From Limnomonas spitsbergensis (Eukaryota > Chlorophyta > Chlorophyceae > Chlamydomonadales), in contig JAYJMM010000041.1 of the NCBI GenBank assembly GCA_037349105.1, forward strand, positions 1,612,001-1,676,000: a stretch of DNA of 64,000 nt, given 5' to 3'. Below are positions 41,401 through 51,438 of this stretch, piece after piece. The translations under genes and the position numbers were made by a program. The notes below the pieces were generated by a model that had not been told where the DNA came from, ran no database searches, and was given only the letters and a program-made list of their open reading frames with translations. The number at the start of each line of letters is the position of its first letter. Position 1 is the stretch's first letter.

Positions 41401-44400
41401 ATTGAGGGTTTAGGGGAGGAGGGTCAGGGTTCAGTCGTTCAGGTGTCAGACAACTGCAGCCATTGATTGAGGGTTTAGGGGAGAAGGGTCAGGGTTCAGC
41501 CGTTCAGGTGTCGGACAACTGCAGCCGTTGATTGAAGGTTTAGAGGAGGGTCAGGGTTCAGTCGTTCAGGCGTCAGACAACTGCAGCCATTTATTGAGGG
41601 TTTAGGGGAGAAGGGTCAGGGTTCAGTCGTTCAGGTGTCGGACAACTGCAGTCATTGATTGAAGGTTTAGGATAGTAGGGTCAGGGTTCAGCCATTCAGG
41701 TGTCGGACAACTGCAGCCATTGATTGAGGGTTTAGGGGAGGAGGGTCAGGGTTCAGTCGTTCAGGTGTCGAACAACTGCAGCCATTGATTGAAGGTTTAG
41801 GAGAGGAGGGTCAGGGTTCAGTCGTTCAGGTGTCAGACAACTGCAGCCATTGATTGAGGGTTTAGTAAAGAAGGGTCAGGGTTCAGCCGTTCAGGTGTCG
41901 GACAACTGCAGCCATTGATTGAAGGTTTAGGGGAGGAGGGTCAGGGTTCAGTCGTTCAGGCGTCAGACAACTGCAGCCATTTATTGAGGGTTTAGGGGAG
42001 AAGGGTCAGGGTTCAGTCCTTCAGGTGTCGGACAACTGCAGTCATTGATTGAAGGTTTAGGAGAGTAGGGTCAGGGTTCAGCCATTCAGGTGTCAGACAA
42101 CTGCAGTTATTGATTGAGGGTTTAGGGGAGGAGGGTCAGGGTTCAGTCGTTCAGGTGTCGAACAACTGCAGCCATTGATTGAAGGTTTAGGAGAGGAGGG
42201 TCAGGGTTCAGCCATTCAGGTGTCGGACAACTGCAGCCATTGATTGAGGGTTTAGGGGAGGAGGGTCAGGGTTCAGTCGTTCAGGTGTCGAACAGCTGCA
42301 GCCGTTGATTGAAGGTTTAGGAGAGGAGGGTCAGGGTTAGCCATTCAGGTGTCGGACAACTGCAGCCATTGATTGAGGGTTTAGGGGAGAAGGGTCAGGG
42401 TTCAGTCGTTCAGGTGTCGGACAACTGCAGCCATTTATTGAGGGTTTAGGGGAGGAGGGTCAGGGTTCAGTCGTTCAGGTGCCGAACAACTGCAGCCGTT
42501 GATTGAAGGTTTAGGAGAGGAGGGTCAGGGTTTGCCATTCAGGTGTCGGACAACTGCAGCCATTGATTGAGGGTTTAGGGGAGAAGGGTCAGGGTTCAGT
42601 CGTTCAGGTGTCGGCCAACTGCAGCCATTGATTGAGGGTTTAGGGGAGGAGGGTCAGGGTTCAGTCGTTCAGGTGTCAGACAACTGCAGCCATTGATTGG
42701 AGGTTTAGGAGAGGAGGGTCAGGGTTCAGCCATTCAGGTGTCGGACAACTGCAGCCATTGATTGAGGGTTCATGGGAGAAGGGTCAGGGTTCATTCGTTC
42801 AGGTGTTGGACAACTGCAGCCATTGATTGAGGGTTTATGGGGGAAGGGTCAGGGTTATGGTATAACGCTGAAAAAGTGTGTGGACTTGCTCTGCCGGTGA
42901 ATAGTGTGGATCCCCCCACCCGGTGCACAGTGTGGATTTGCTCACCCTGACTTCAAGGTTCTCCTCGCCGTTGTTGCCCACCCTCTTGGTGTACAAGAAG
43001 TTCTCCAGCTTGACATCGTTATGCAGGTAGCCTTTGCCGTGGAAGGCCTTGAGGGCGAGGGTGCACTTCAGGAGAATGTCCAGGATGAGGTCGGGGCACC
43101 TGAACCAGCAAGATGTAGAGTGACCGAGGGAGTGAGCGGCAGAAAGATTGGGCACATGTGTGGGTGGACAAGCAAGGTGTAACAGAGCTGGCACGTAACA
43201 AGTGCCATGCTAATGATAGTTAGATGTGGTAGCTAAGATACCATGCTTGACGGATTGCTAGTCGTGTATTTCTCTGCACGGACTGAAGTTGTTATCTCAC
43301 AGGGATATTCTAGATGGAGGCTTACGGAAGGTAGCTTCACTTCACTCTATTGTGTAAGCTGTCGGTGTGTAAGCTGACGGTGTGTAAGCTGTAGGCTTCA
43401 CTCCACCTTGTAGCTACCGGTAGCCAGAGCGAGCGAATGAGTGACCGAGCGAGAGCATGATTCAGTAAATAGAGTGAATGAGTGACCCAGGCAGTGAATG
43501 GGAGACCCAGTAAGTGAATGAGTGACCTCGTGACTGGCCGGGAGGATTCCACTTAATAACCAGACTAACTTATAGGACAGGAAACTAGCTGCACTAAGTG
43601 CCATCTAAATCTAGTACCGTGTATATACACTGTCACTCTGTCAGTCAACCTTGGAGGCCTTGCTGATTGACAGGTCGGTCCTGATTTGGACAGATCAGCG
43701 CCACTGCCACAAAATAAACATGGGAAAGCAAGAGCCTGAATCCATCTCATATGATCTACAGACCTCGATCCTCTCTGTCCCTGCACTTACGTGGCGGCCA
43801 TGATCAGGTCCTGGACTGAGCCGTCCATCAGCTCCATCAGATATCCCACAATGGGCATGCCCTTGACTTCAGAGTCCAGCACCACCGCCACCACTGCCAT
43901 GACACCAGGGCTGCGCGCCAGCAGCAGGGCCTGGATCTCCTGCTCAAGCAGGTCCTCCTGGCCTGGCTGCAGGGACAAGGAGAAGGGTGAAGTGCAGGGG
44001 TGAGGGTTCAGGGGTGAGAGTTCAGGGGTGAGGGCTAAGGGGTGAGTACTAAGGGGCAAGGGTTCGGGGACAAGGGCTCAAGGGTGAGGGTTCAGGGAAG
44101 AGGGTTTATGAGTGAGGTGCAGGGGGGGGGGGGGGGGGGGCAGGAACAAGGGTCCAGGGGCGAGGATTCAAGGGCGAGGTTCCAGGGTCGAGGATGCTGG
44201 GAGCAGGGTGCAGGGCGGAAATGTAAGGGTGCAGGTGTGAGGGTGCAGGTGCAAGGGTTCAGGGATCCAATTTCAGGGACATTGGTTCAGGAGGTAATGT
44301 ACAGAGACAAAGGTAAAGACACAGGGGAGCAAGGGTTCAGGGACACAAGTTAAGAAACAGGGGGGCAGGGGTTCAGGGACAAGGGGACAGGGACAAGGTA

Positions 44401-45712
44401 AAGGAACAAGAGGGTAGGGGTTCAGGGACAAGGGTTCAGGGACAACAGTAAAGGAACAGGGGGGAAGGGTTCAGGGACAAGGCCATAAGGGTATAGGGAC
44501 AGGGGATCGGGGGCAAGTGTTTATTTAACATTGTTCAGTGTTCAGGGTTTTGTTTAGGGTTCAGGGTGGATTATTTCATGTTCAGTGATAAGTGTTAAGT
44601 GATAAGTGTATAGTTTTCAGGCTTCAGGGTTCATTACGTACCAGAGCGCACTTGAATGCGACGAAGCGCCCTTGGTAGAGGACGCGGTAGATCTGGGCGC
44701 AGCCGCCATGCCCGAACAGATGCAGAGCTTCACGAAACAAGATTCTTGTCGAGACCATGCCCACCCGCGACCGAGCCGCTCGTAGCTTGACTTCTGCCGC
44801 CTGTGCCGCCTGCCTCCTGCCTTTTGCAGCAAGGGCCTCCTGCTCCCTGGCTTCTGCGACCAGCACAGCCTGTGCCTTGACTTGCGCATCATGTGCCGCC
44901 AATGCTGCCTGGGTCTTAGCTTGAAAGTCCTCTTCCGCCTGCTTCCTGTCTTTTGCAGCAAGGGCCTCCTGCTCCCTGGCTTCTGCGACCAGCACAGCCT
45001 GTGCCTTGACTTGCGCATCATGTGCCGCCAATGCTGCATGGATCTTGGTTTGAAAGGCCTCTTCCGCCTGCTTCCTGTCTTTTGCAGCAAGGGCCTCCTG
45101 CTCCTTGGCTTCTGCGACCAGCACAGCCTGTGCCTTGACTTGCGCATCATGTGTCGCCAATGCTGCATGGATCTTGGTTTGAAAGGCCTCTTCCGCCTGC
45201 TTCGTGCCTTTTGCAGCAAGGGCCTCCTGCTCCTTGGCTTTTGCGACCAGCACAGCCTGCGCCTCGACTTGCGCCGCCAATGCTGCCTGGATCTTGGCTT
45301 GCAAGGCCTCTTCCTTCTGCTGCTTGGCCTGCCCCACCTTGGTCGCCACTGCCAGCTGCTTCTTGGCTTGCAATGCCAGCGCCGCCAGCGCAGCATCCTT
45401 CTTGGCCTGTGCCGCCAGGGCTGCCAGCGCCGCCTGCTTCTTGGCTCGCTTCTCCAGCGCTGCCTTCTGCAGGGCCTTAGTGCTCCTCTCCATCTCAGCC
45501 GCCATCCTTGCCTGCTTCTTGGCCTGCGCCGCCAGCGCCGCCTGGTTCTCAGCCTCTGCTGCAAGTGCTGCCTGCTGCTTCCTGGCCTGTGCGTCCCTCT
45601 CCATCAGAGAGGACATGGTCGCCTGCTGCTTGGTCTGCATCTCCCACTGATGAAGGCTGGCCAGCGCTGCCAGCACCTTGGCCTGCTCCTCCGGCTTCAG
45701 AATATATGACAT
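38451..45712 (-). CDS. Protein kinase-like protein with Ala/Gln/Lys-rich coiled-coil N-terminus (5 exons, 775 aa)
   Basis: Exons: 45712-44642, 43966-43791, 43099-42946, 41193-41086, 39269-38451; phases match and the sum is 2328 nt. Residues 1-320 form a long Ala/Gln/Lys coiled coil. The kinase fold starts near 330 with GHGGCAQI (Gly loop) and VAFKCAL (ATP-binding Lys, about 354). An alpha-C helix Glu lies in DLLEQEIQALL. The catalytic loop is YLHNDVKLENF, so HRD is HND but the Asp, Lys and Asn are present. The Mg-binding motif is DAG instead of DFG (IADAGMARR). The APE motif is intact (SYQAPECF). The C-lobe ends with LEDCMEEDADLRPTLAEVV. A poly-Ala/Pro tail of about 150 residues follows. It is probably an active Ser/Thr- or TKL-type kinase; substrate unknown. 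Confidence 0.82.
38750..38945. repeat. Imperfect GCT/GCC triplet repeat in the kinase C-terminal tail
   Basis: A run of gctgctgct with ggg interruptions encodes the poly-Ala/Pro stretch after the kinase domain on the minus strand. Open frames on the plus strand are shadows. Length polymorphism is likely. Confidence 0.8.
39235..39990 (-). repeat. Six to seven copies of the kinase exon-5 acceptor edge
   Basis: On the minus strand exon 5 starts after CCTCCCAG with GTGTCGGCAGCAGCCGAGAC. Intron 4 carries repeated blocks with the same ctcccag-gtgtcggcagc or ctcccag-gtgtccgcaac junction near 39412, 39512, 39652, 39752, 39850 and 39990. They are joined by a common 80-bp stretch (ttaatgaatgaacaggctcc, actagatataaatgcattga). 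Long and short units alternate (about 140 and 100 bp). Confidence 0.88.
39991..41085 (-). other. Distal part of kinase intron 4
   Basis: No coding segment was found. A gcgcac/gcgcaa-rich block at about 40780-40885 ending in acggtac resembles one half of the 28381-29067 inverted-repeat element. Confidence 0.55.
41203..42860 (-). repeat. 65-bp tandem array (about 25 copies) carrying the kinase exon-4 acceptor
   Basis: Plus-strand units contain cattgattgagggtttagg, ggagaagggtcagggttcag and tgtcggacaactgcag. Reading the minus strand, each supplies CCCTAAACCCTCAATCAATG followed by GCTGCAG, the same tract and CAG that precede exon 4 (acceptor at 41194-41195). The telomere-type word CCCTAAA is thus repeated about 25 times. 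Copies vary at 5-10% of positions. Confidence 0.92.
42880..42950 (-). repeat. Copies of the kinase exon-3 donor edge
   Basis: Three short segments on the plus strand (gtgtggacttgctctgccgg, gtgtggatccccccacccgg, gtgtggatttgctcaccctg) stand in tandem at the exon-3 donor. Only the one touching the exon has the full CAGG-GTGAGC donor. Confidence 0.6.
43976..44560. repeat. Degenerate G-rich 10-20 bp repeat in kinase intron 1
   Basis: Variants of gggttcagggacaagggg fill the intron, with an 18-20 nt pure G run near 44125. No coding segment was found in it. Confidence 0.8.
44642..45712 (-). CDS. Kinase exon 1: coiled coil with 43-residue internal repeats, then Gly loop
   Basis: ATG 45712 begins MSYILKPEEQAKVLAALASL. 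The exon ends with VAFKCAL before a GTACGT donor. Between about 44800 and 45330 a 129-bp coding unit is repeated four times (the word aagggcctcctgctcc falls at 44831, 44960, 45089 and 45218, exactly 129 bp apart). It gives 43-residue units with KQAEEAFQTKIHAALA and AQAVLVAEAREQEALA. Most copy differences are conservative (T/A, D/G, K/R). Here a repeat with a length in multiples of three lies in a real exon. Confidence 0.82.
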
Positions 45713-48300
45713 TTATTAAGCTTTCAGTTGCTGTGGAAAGCACCTGCAATCGTGCAGCAAAGAGCAGGCAATCGATTAGTATGGGCACAGGCTTTGCCTG
45801 TGACGGCAACAAAATAACAAAAGAGAGAGGCGATTGAACGTTAATCTATTCCTGTTTATCACTTCGTTTATGTTGATTTAGGTACATTTCAAGTACATCA
45901 CAGCCTGCGGCCGGGGGATCAAGGTGCGCAAGTTCTGCGACTTGGCATACCAGCTGTCTTCAGTCAAGGTTTGGTACCCAACCGCCCAATAATGGCAGCT
46001 TGCCAAAGATGGGTAATTTTAGTGCGCATCAAAACACCATGCACGGGAATTTTGTTGAGTTATGACGTGTGTATGTTCTACAGTGGCATGCATGGGCATT
46101 TTGTTGAGTGCATTTCCTGGATCGCATGGCCATGCGATCCCATGGGAAGGACTAGGGATAATTGCATGGCTCCACCATGGTTTCTGTCTGGCTTCAGCCA
46201 TGGACCCACCTTTAAGGCTAGCGTGATGAGCTTCTCTTGCTGCTGGACAAATAAGCCAGATGATGAACTTTAGACACGCGGTCTCTGAACGTTGCTATCG
46301 GACAGTCGAAGGTGCGGAAGGAGGATTCCGCCGTTCGTCGATGTTCAGCACCTGGAGGGGACAGAGCGAATGGAGCAGCATCAGGATACAGAAAGCACTT
46401 GTGTCAGGTTTCCGCCAGAGGGCTGGGAAACAAAATATCTCGAGCGACACTGAAAGAATGACGCAGTCCAGGACTTGAAGACTCCTGCAGTCAGGCAAGG
46501 GAATGGCCCATTGCATACAGTTGCCCTTGCGAAATTGCTTTGCGGCCATCATCGCCACGCCTGCTGGTGCCTAAAGTGGCAAAAATGCCGATCGGCAGTT
46601 GTGCCCACATACAGCCTGGCTGGGTGCAACTGCCGAGCAGCATTGTCGGACATTGCATGAACAGAGGGTTCGATAAACCAGATGAGAGGTTGATAGAGGA
46701 TTGCCATGGCAGGGATGATGCATAAGGGCAGGTCGCAGGAGGGTGGATGGGGGGCGGGCTGCTTCAGAGTGCCAATCAGATGCAGCAAACACGACAGAAT
46801 GGAATTGGCGTGGCGACATGAGCTGAAGCGGTGGATGCGTCATGCAGCGTGCGGCTCACCGGGTGTCAATGTATTCAACTCGTTTACGCGATGATATTGA
46901 TAGAAGGCAATGATGATGTGTAAATTGAGAATGGGCCTGAGCGAATGTCCATTTATAGGTATTGCTCAACTACAGCAACCACTCGGCTGAGATCCAGCAT
47001 GACGGGCGGATGTGGCAGGCGGAACATGTGGAACGTGCGAGTTACCACGCATTTCCTAGAAATCCAGAATCTGACATTTACCACCCCCCCCATCCCGCCC
47101 CTTCTGAAAGCTTTGGATGTGCATAGTGCATGTCATGCACACAGGCGCTGGCCGGAACCATCTAAGCACTCCCATTATTACCGGGACCAGGATAGGGTTG
47201 TTGCTGCCGCGACATCCGAGTTCCGACATGACATGTCGACATCATTCGAGCTCGGCAACTCGGAGATGCGCCTCATTACATTGCCTTTATTTTGTGGAAC
47301 CGAGTTTCAAGTTCCCTGCTCGCACGCGCGTGCAAACATACATGCACCTCCGTCGGAAAAAGGCGAATTCAAATGCACCTCCTTCATACCTCGCACTACT
47401 ACTCGCACATCATGCATGCGAGCGTAGTAGGTGCACCGACACGTGGAAGCAAGGAAGCGAGTATAGGAGTTAGTTTCAGGCGCATATCAACGTGGAATGG
47501 AATGTGTCCCATATGGCTTCAAGGAGCGCAAGTTGGCTGGAAGAATAATTATTGGGCGGAGACATTGGGGCCGGCCCGGGTGCATGGCGGGAGGCCGGGC
47601 TACGCATCCTGATAAGGAGGGAGACATTGGGGCCGGCTCCGCGGTGCATGGAGGGAGGGCTACGCATGCAGATAGGGAGGGAGTTCGATGTATTGGATGT
47701 AAAGTTGCCTATTTTTGAGGGGGGAGCGAGGGGGGGTACCTAGACAAATGCAGGCATACCGTATGGATGATAAGAAAATGTAGAATAGGGGCAGACATAC
47801 AGTTGCCACACCCACAGCAATACACGCAAGATGCGCATTTATTTCTTAAGCATGGTCGGCCGGCAGCCAGCCTGCCAGTGGCCAAGGCACTCATGCGCTG
47901 TAAGACGTTAGTTGGAGGGTGCTTGTTTGTAAATGAGCTATCATAAAAGAATGCCCTGGTGCATGTACAGTTATCTCGACCCCCAGTGGTAGTTCATTCA
48001 GACAGGGCATGCCATTTTCTTCGTTTCATGACTTTGGGGAACATTGTTAACATGGATCCTCCATGTCCGACGGAGGATCAGGTTTGATACAAGAAGTGGT
48101 TGGCGTGTATGAGCCCATGCTCCTAATTGTCATGAAGGGAGTCATTCCCGGCGTCACCTGAGGTACCCAACAAAAACGGAAATCTAGACAAAAATAAGAA
48201 TATGCTTTCTACAATTCAGCATTGTCAACAAGAAATAAGCACACTCCTGCTCTCTGACGGGTAAGACGGACAAGTACAGCTTGTGATAGAAACACATGTG
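45713..48300. other. Gene-poor region upstream of the kinase gene
   Basis: The kinase promoter should lie just right of 45712; no clear TATA word was seen. Near 45888 the segment cttcaagtacatcac-type, then tgtcttcagtcaaggtttgg, is another copy of the dispersed repeat seen near 18130 and 36775, although it can also be read as an exon-like frame (FKYITACGRGIKVRKFCDLA) between an AG and a GT. A 65-70 bp unit (acattggggccggc) is duplicated at 47560-47690. I support no gene here. Confidence 0.5.
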
Positions 48301-48307
48301 CTCTTAC

Positions 48308-48475
48308 CCCCATCTACAACGAAAACATCTATGCGTACTTTCTTGGCTGCCTCTGATTCAGCAACATACAATCTGTCACTTGCTTCAAACAAGGCCTGAT
48401 CATTCTTGACACCATTAAAGGTCCCCACAGCGTCAGCAGTGGGGCCTGCACTTCGCTGGGACTTATTTATCGCCC
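48308..48475 (-). CDS. Unplaced exon-like segment
   Basis: On the minus strand an acceptor (CGCTGACAG) precedes 56 codons of good protein composition, including ADAVGTFNGVKNDQALFEAS, DRLYVAESEAAKK and VRIDVFVVDG, ended by a strong GTAAGAG donor. The last part has an alternating hydrophobic pattern like a beta strand of a Rossmann or von Willebrand A fold. I find no partner exon on either side in matching phase, so it may be an orphan exon of a gene mostly lost or lying in unrecognised sequence. No family is assigned. Confidence 0.35.
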
Positions 48476-50524
48476 CTGTCAGCGTTGTAAGAGAAAGTGG
48501 TCAGTCAAGCGCCTGGCCTGCTCAACCAACCAGAACCGAGAAGTAGAGCAACAGACTTTATACCTCTGACAGAAATGTGCAGTGCAGTAACATGTCAAAA
48601 CTACCAGCATATCCTGGCATGTCCTTCTGCTTTGACTGCTCAGGTATGCACCCCGGCAGCTGGTCCGAAAGGAGACTCCATGCTCCGCTTGGGCCGCCAC
48701 CGCTGCGAATGGTTCACGGTATGACCTCCGAGCAAAGTCGCACTTCCCGGCCGGCAGTCTCTACCTGCGGATGGTCCACCGAGCGCACCGGCGAGCCCAA
48801 GGACAGCTACGCTGCGGGAGCAGAAGCTGCCTCTGCTGCAGCATCAGCATCCGCATCAATAGTGGCAACAGCAGCAGCAGCAGCATCAATAGCGGCAACA
48901 GCAACAGCAGCTGCAGCAGCATACATGTTCCCATTTAACTGCAGGCGCACCAACGGGTCTTGTGCGCCGCCGTTGCTGCCGGTTCTGCTGTCCCCGGCCC
49001 GCTAGGACGCTGGAGGCCGGTTCTGCTGGCTCCGCGCCCGCTAGGAGGCTGGAGGAGGGACGGGCTTGCAAACTGGAGACCATCATCAGGGAACGTCGGC
49101 CGGCGGGGGGCGATGGCACTCCTTCCACGCGCAGGGGGGGCGCCGCTGCTGGCGCTCGGCGCTCATGCCATGTCCCCCTTCCGGGGGGGGACGTCGTTCT
49201 TGCCTTTGCCATCGTCTGCCGCTGCTTCCCCTTGTTTGTCGATCCTGGGCACCGCATCCCAAGCAAAGGTCGCAGCCTACGCGAAGGCAGCGGCGGCGCT
49301 GCTGTTTGGCGGCGCTGCTGTCATCCCCCATTTTTATCGTTGGTGGTGGTGGGGGAGGGCTACGAGAGCATCGCTTCTATTTCCTTTCCTACCCCTTGCA
49401 CCCTCAATCCCAGCACACACACCTCGTGCATTTCCGGTGTCCCGCAGAGCACGTCCGCCATGTCGTCCACGCGGCCTATGTCGCCCGAGTTGGACTTGCC
49501 TTCAGGTCATCCTCCATTTAGAAAGGGGCCCCATCACCCTCTTGAGCGTCGATCATGCCTGTGCAGCAGGGGGGGAGGGAGGACTGTCTCATTCATGCCA
49601 TGACTTGCAGACCCAATAATGTATCTGGTACAGGTGGCTGCATGGCGCCGCATGACTGCATGTCCTGCGCCTCATGACTGGTCAGCCTCCGCTTTCTAAA
49701 GGCATCCTTACTGTTGCACATGTCCCTTTCCCAAATTTCCCGCGTTTCAGTTTTCTGTCTGGGCTGCCTAGTTTTTCCAAGTGTGTTAAAAAATGAACCT
49801 ATCGTGCGGCCGACCGGGCTCTGGGTATACCCCCCATGCATGGCGCAAACCCACGCACCCAAGTTTGAGTCCCTGTTGGCTGCCACCCATGCCCTCCTGC
49901 CCATCCGCCATGCAGCTAGGTCCATGCTCCTGGCTGGCTTGTGGCCATGCTGATCTGGCATTCTGGCTGGCCCTGGTCTTTCAGCCACCCTCTCCAGCTC
50001 CTGTTTGGGCCTGTAGCCTCGCGATTCCTGGTGGAAAAATCATTGCTGGGCTTGCAAGATCTTTGACAGTTGATGCTTGGGCGTCACACGATCGTCGGGG
50101 AGGACACGGCCTGGCCAGCACGGGAAGCCAAGGATCTTGCCCCAAACAAGATTGCCAGGCCTGAACTCATGCGGAAGGCTTTAAAAGTAGGATATATCAA
50201 TAAGAATGCTGTCTATGAATGAACTACTCGTAGATCGCTACACCTAGTACAGAGAGGACGCCAAGCCTGTCTTGGAGGGGTACTTAGAATCACACTTTTG
50301 GTAAAAATCCGTTTTTTCTTCTTGATCGTGCCTTCTCTGTTTGTCTTGCCCAAGTTCGCCTTCTAGGTTTCTTCCAATCCATCAATTGATTTTGATCTCA
50401 ACGTCCAAGCAAAAGAAACGATAAACGAGCGTGCTGTGTTTGATGGCCTCGCTCGTCTTGCGACATACCGGTACTGTAGTTGCCCCAACATTCTTATGAT
50501 TTCGCTTGCCTTCACCTCTGGGCT
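48476..50524. other. GC-rich unresolved region
   Basis: Several overlapping frames of 100-220 codons are open on both strands between about 48600 and 50160. None has a recognisable domain and they contradict one another. An Ala-coding gca/aca microsatellite lies at 48835-48925. A segment at 49448-49506 (TSAMSSTRPMSPELDLP, after CCGCAG) is exon-like. A real but diverged gene is possible; I cannot give a model. Confidence 0.4.
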
Positions 50525-51142
50525 ATGTACTTCCTGAACCTTCCAGAGGATCTTCGACTCGAGGTCATGGCATATCTTGACGTGCACGACTTTCAGAACT
50601 TGGCAGCGTCCTGTCATGCTGTCAGCCAATCCCTGGCAGACCGCCCCTTTCTGTCGCGGTGGCTGATGCGGACTATGGGCAAGCAAGCTGCACTGGACAG
50701 CGCCCTAGCCGCTGGGTGCATGGACATTGCAGTGCTGATGCTGCAATCGCGGGACATGCCAGCACAGCCCCAGTCCCGCCTCACCAGCATGGCGCTTGGC
50801 GGCCACCAAGGCTTGTGTGCTGCCCTGCTGGACATGGGCACGCCGCTCATGGACCGTAGAGCCTGCCCATCTCTAAACGTTGCAGCCCTGGGCGGGCACT
50901 GCGCCCTCGTCATCTTCCTGTGCAACCGGATGAGTGAGATGGGCAGCCAGCACCTGCAGGTGACAGATGAGGTCATGGCATGGCCACTTGTCCGCGCGTT
51001 AGCACACGCAGTGTCCAGCAGCCATACTGTGATGTGCTGGACGCTTCTGCGCCTGGGACCAGAGCCTGGAAGGATGAGTTGTGGTCCGCTGGGAGGCCGC
51101 CAAGACTGGCAACGTCTCTCTCTGACGATGCAGCAGCTGTAA
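50525..51142 (+). CDS. F-box protein with ankyrin-like repeats (205 aa)
   Basis: The first in-frame ATG is at 50525; the frame opens 45 bp earlier without an ATG. Residues 4-45 (LNLPEDLRLEVMAYLDVHDF then QNLAASCHAVSQ) are a canonical F-box, which in the family binds Skp1 in SCF ubiquitin ligases. The rest is helical with ankyrin-like pieces: DSALAAGCMDIAVLMLQS, SMALGGHQGLCAALLDMG and NVAALGGHCALVIFLCN. The TAA stop at 51140-51142 lies inside a block duplicated from the TCAIM-like gene (29705 onward): the last codons TMQQL match TMRQQLTG there. The native C-terminus may therefore have been replaced, or the frame may splice at the copied GTGTGAAC donor. Confidence 0.72.
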   Translation: MYFLNLPEDLRLEVMAYLDVHDFQNLAASCHAVSQSLADRPFLSRWLMRTMGKQAALDSALAAGCMDIAVLMLQSRDMPAQPQSRLTSMALGGHQGLCAALLDMGTPLMDRRACPSLNVAALGGHCALVIFLCNRMSEMGSQHLQVTDEVMAWPLVRALAHAVSSSHTVMCWTLLRLGPEPGRMSCGPLGGRQDWQRLSLTMQQL

Positions 51143-51438
51143 GGTGTGAACAGAGGTGGTGCCTGACAGGGTATGTGGAGAGTTCAAACTTTTCACACTG
51201 TGTGGAGTTTGTACTGGGTCTGGTGTAAGCTCCCAATCCTGTTAGGTCGTGTGGCTCTCATCAGAAGCTGGTCTTGAGAGAGACAGAGAGACCTAGGGAG
51301 GGGATGTCCCCTCTGCAATTTTGTCAGTCCGGCCAGGTCAGGCCCAGGCCACGCTCAGGCCCCCGCACAGGCCCCCGCACAGGCCCAGCCAAGCCAAGCC
51401 CGGCTCAGCTAGCCTGCCCAGGCTAGTTCCAAGCAAGG
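51126..51438 (+). repeat. Duplicate of the TCAIM-like exon end and intron (29705-30000)
   Basis: The sequence matches 29705-30000 in order and orientation at roughly 85% by eye, with small indels: the exon end, the donor, ttcacactgtgtggagtttg, aatcctgttaggtcgtgtgg and ttttgtcagtccggccagg. It leads straight into the satellite. Confidence 0.9.

Noticed and set aside
44882..45709. Plus-strand 275-codon frame opposite kinase exon 1
   Set aside because: It is Leu/Cys-rich antisense of an Ala/Gln/Lys coiled coil; no promoter, splice or domain evidence.
48960..49619. 219-codon GC-rich ORF as a gene
   Set aside because: Three competing frames in the same segment are equally open and none shows a domain; kept only as an unresolved region.
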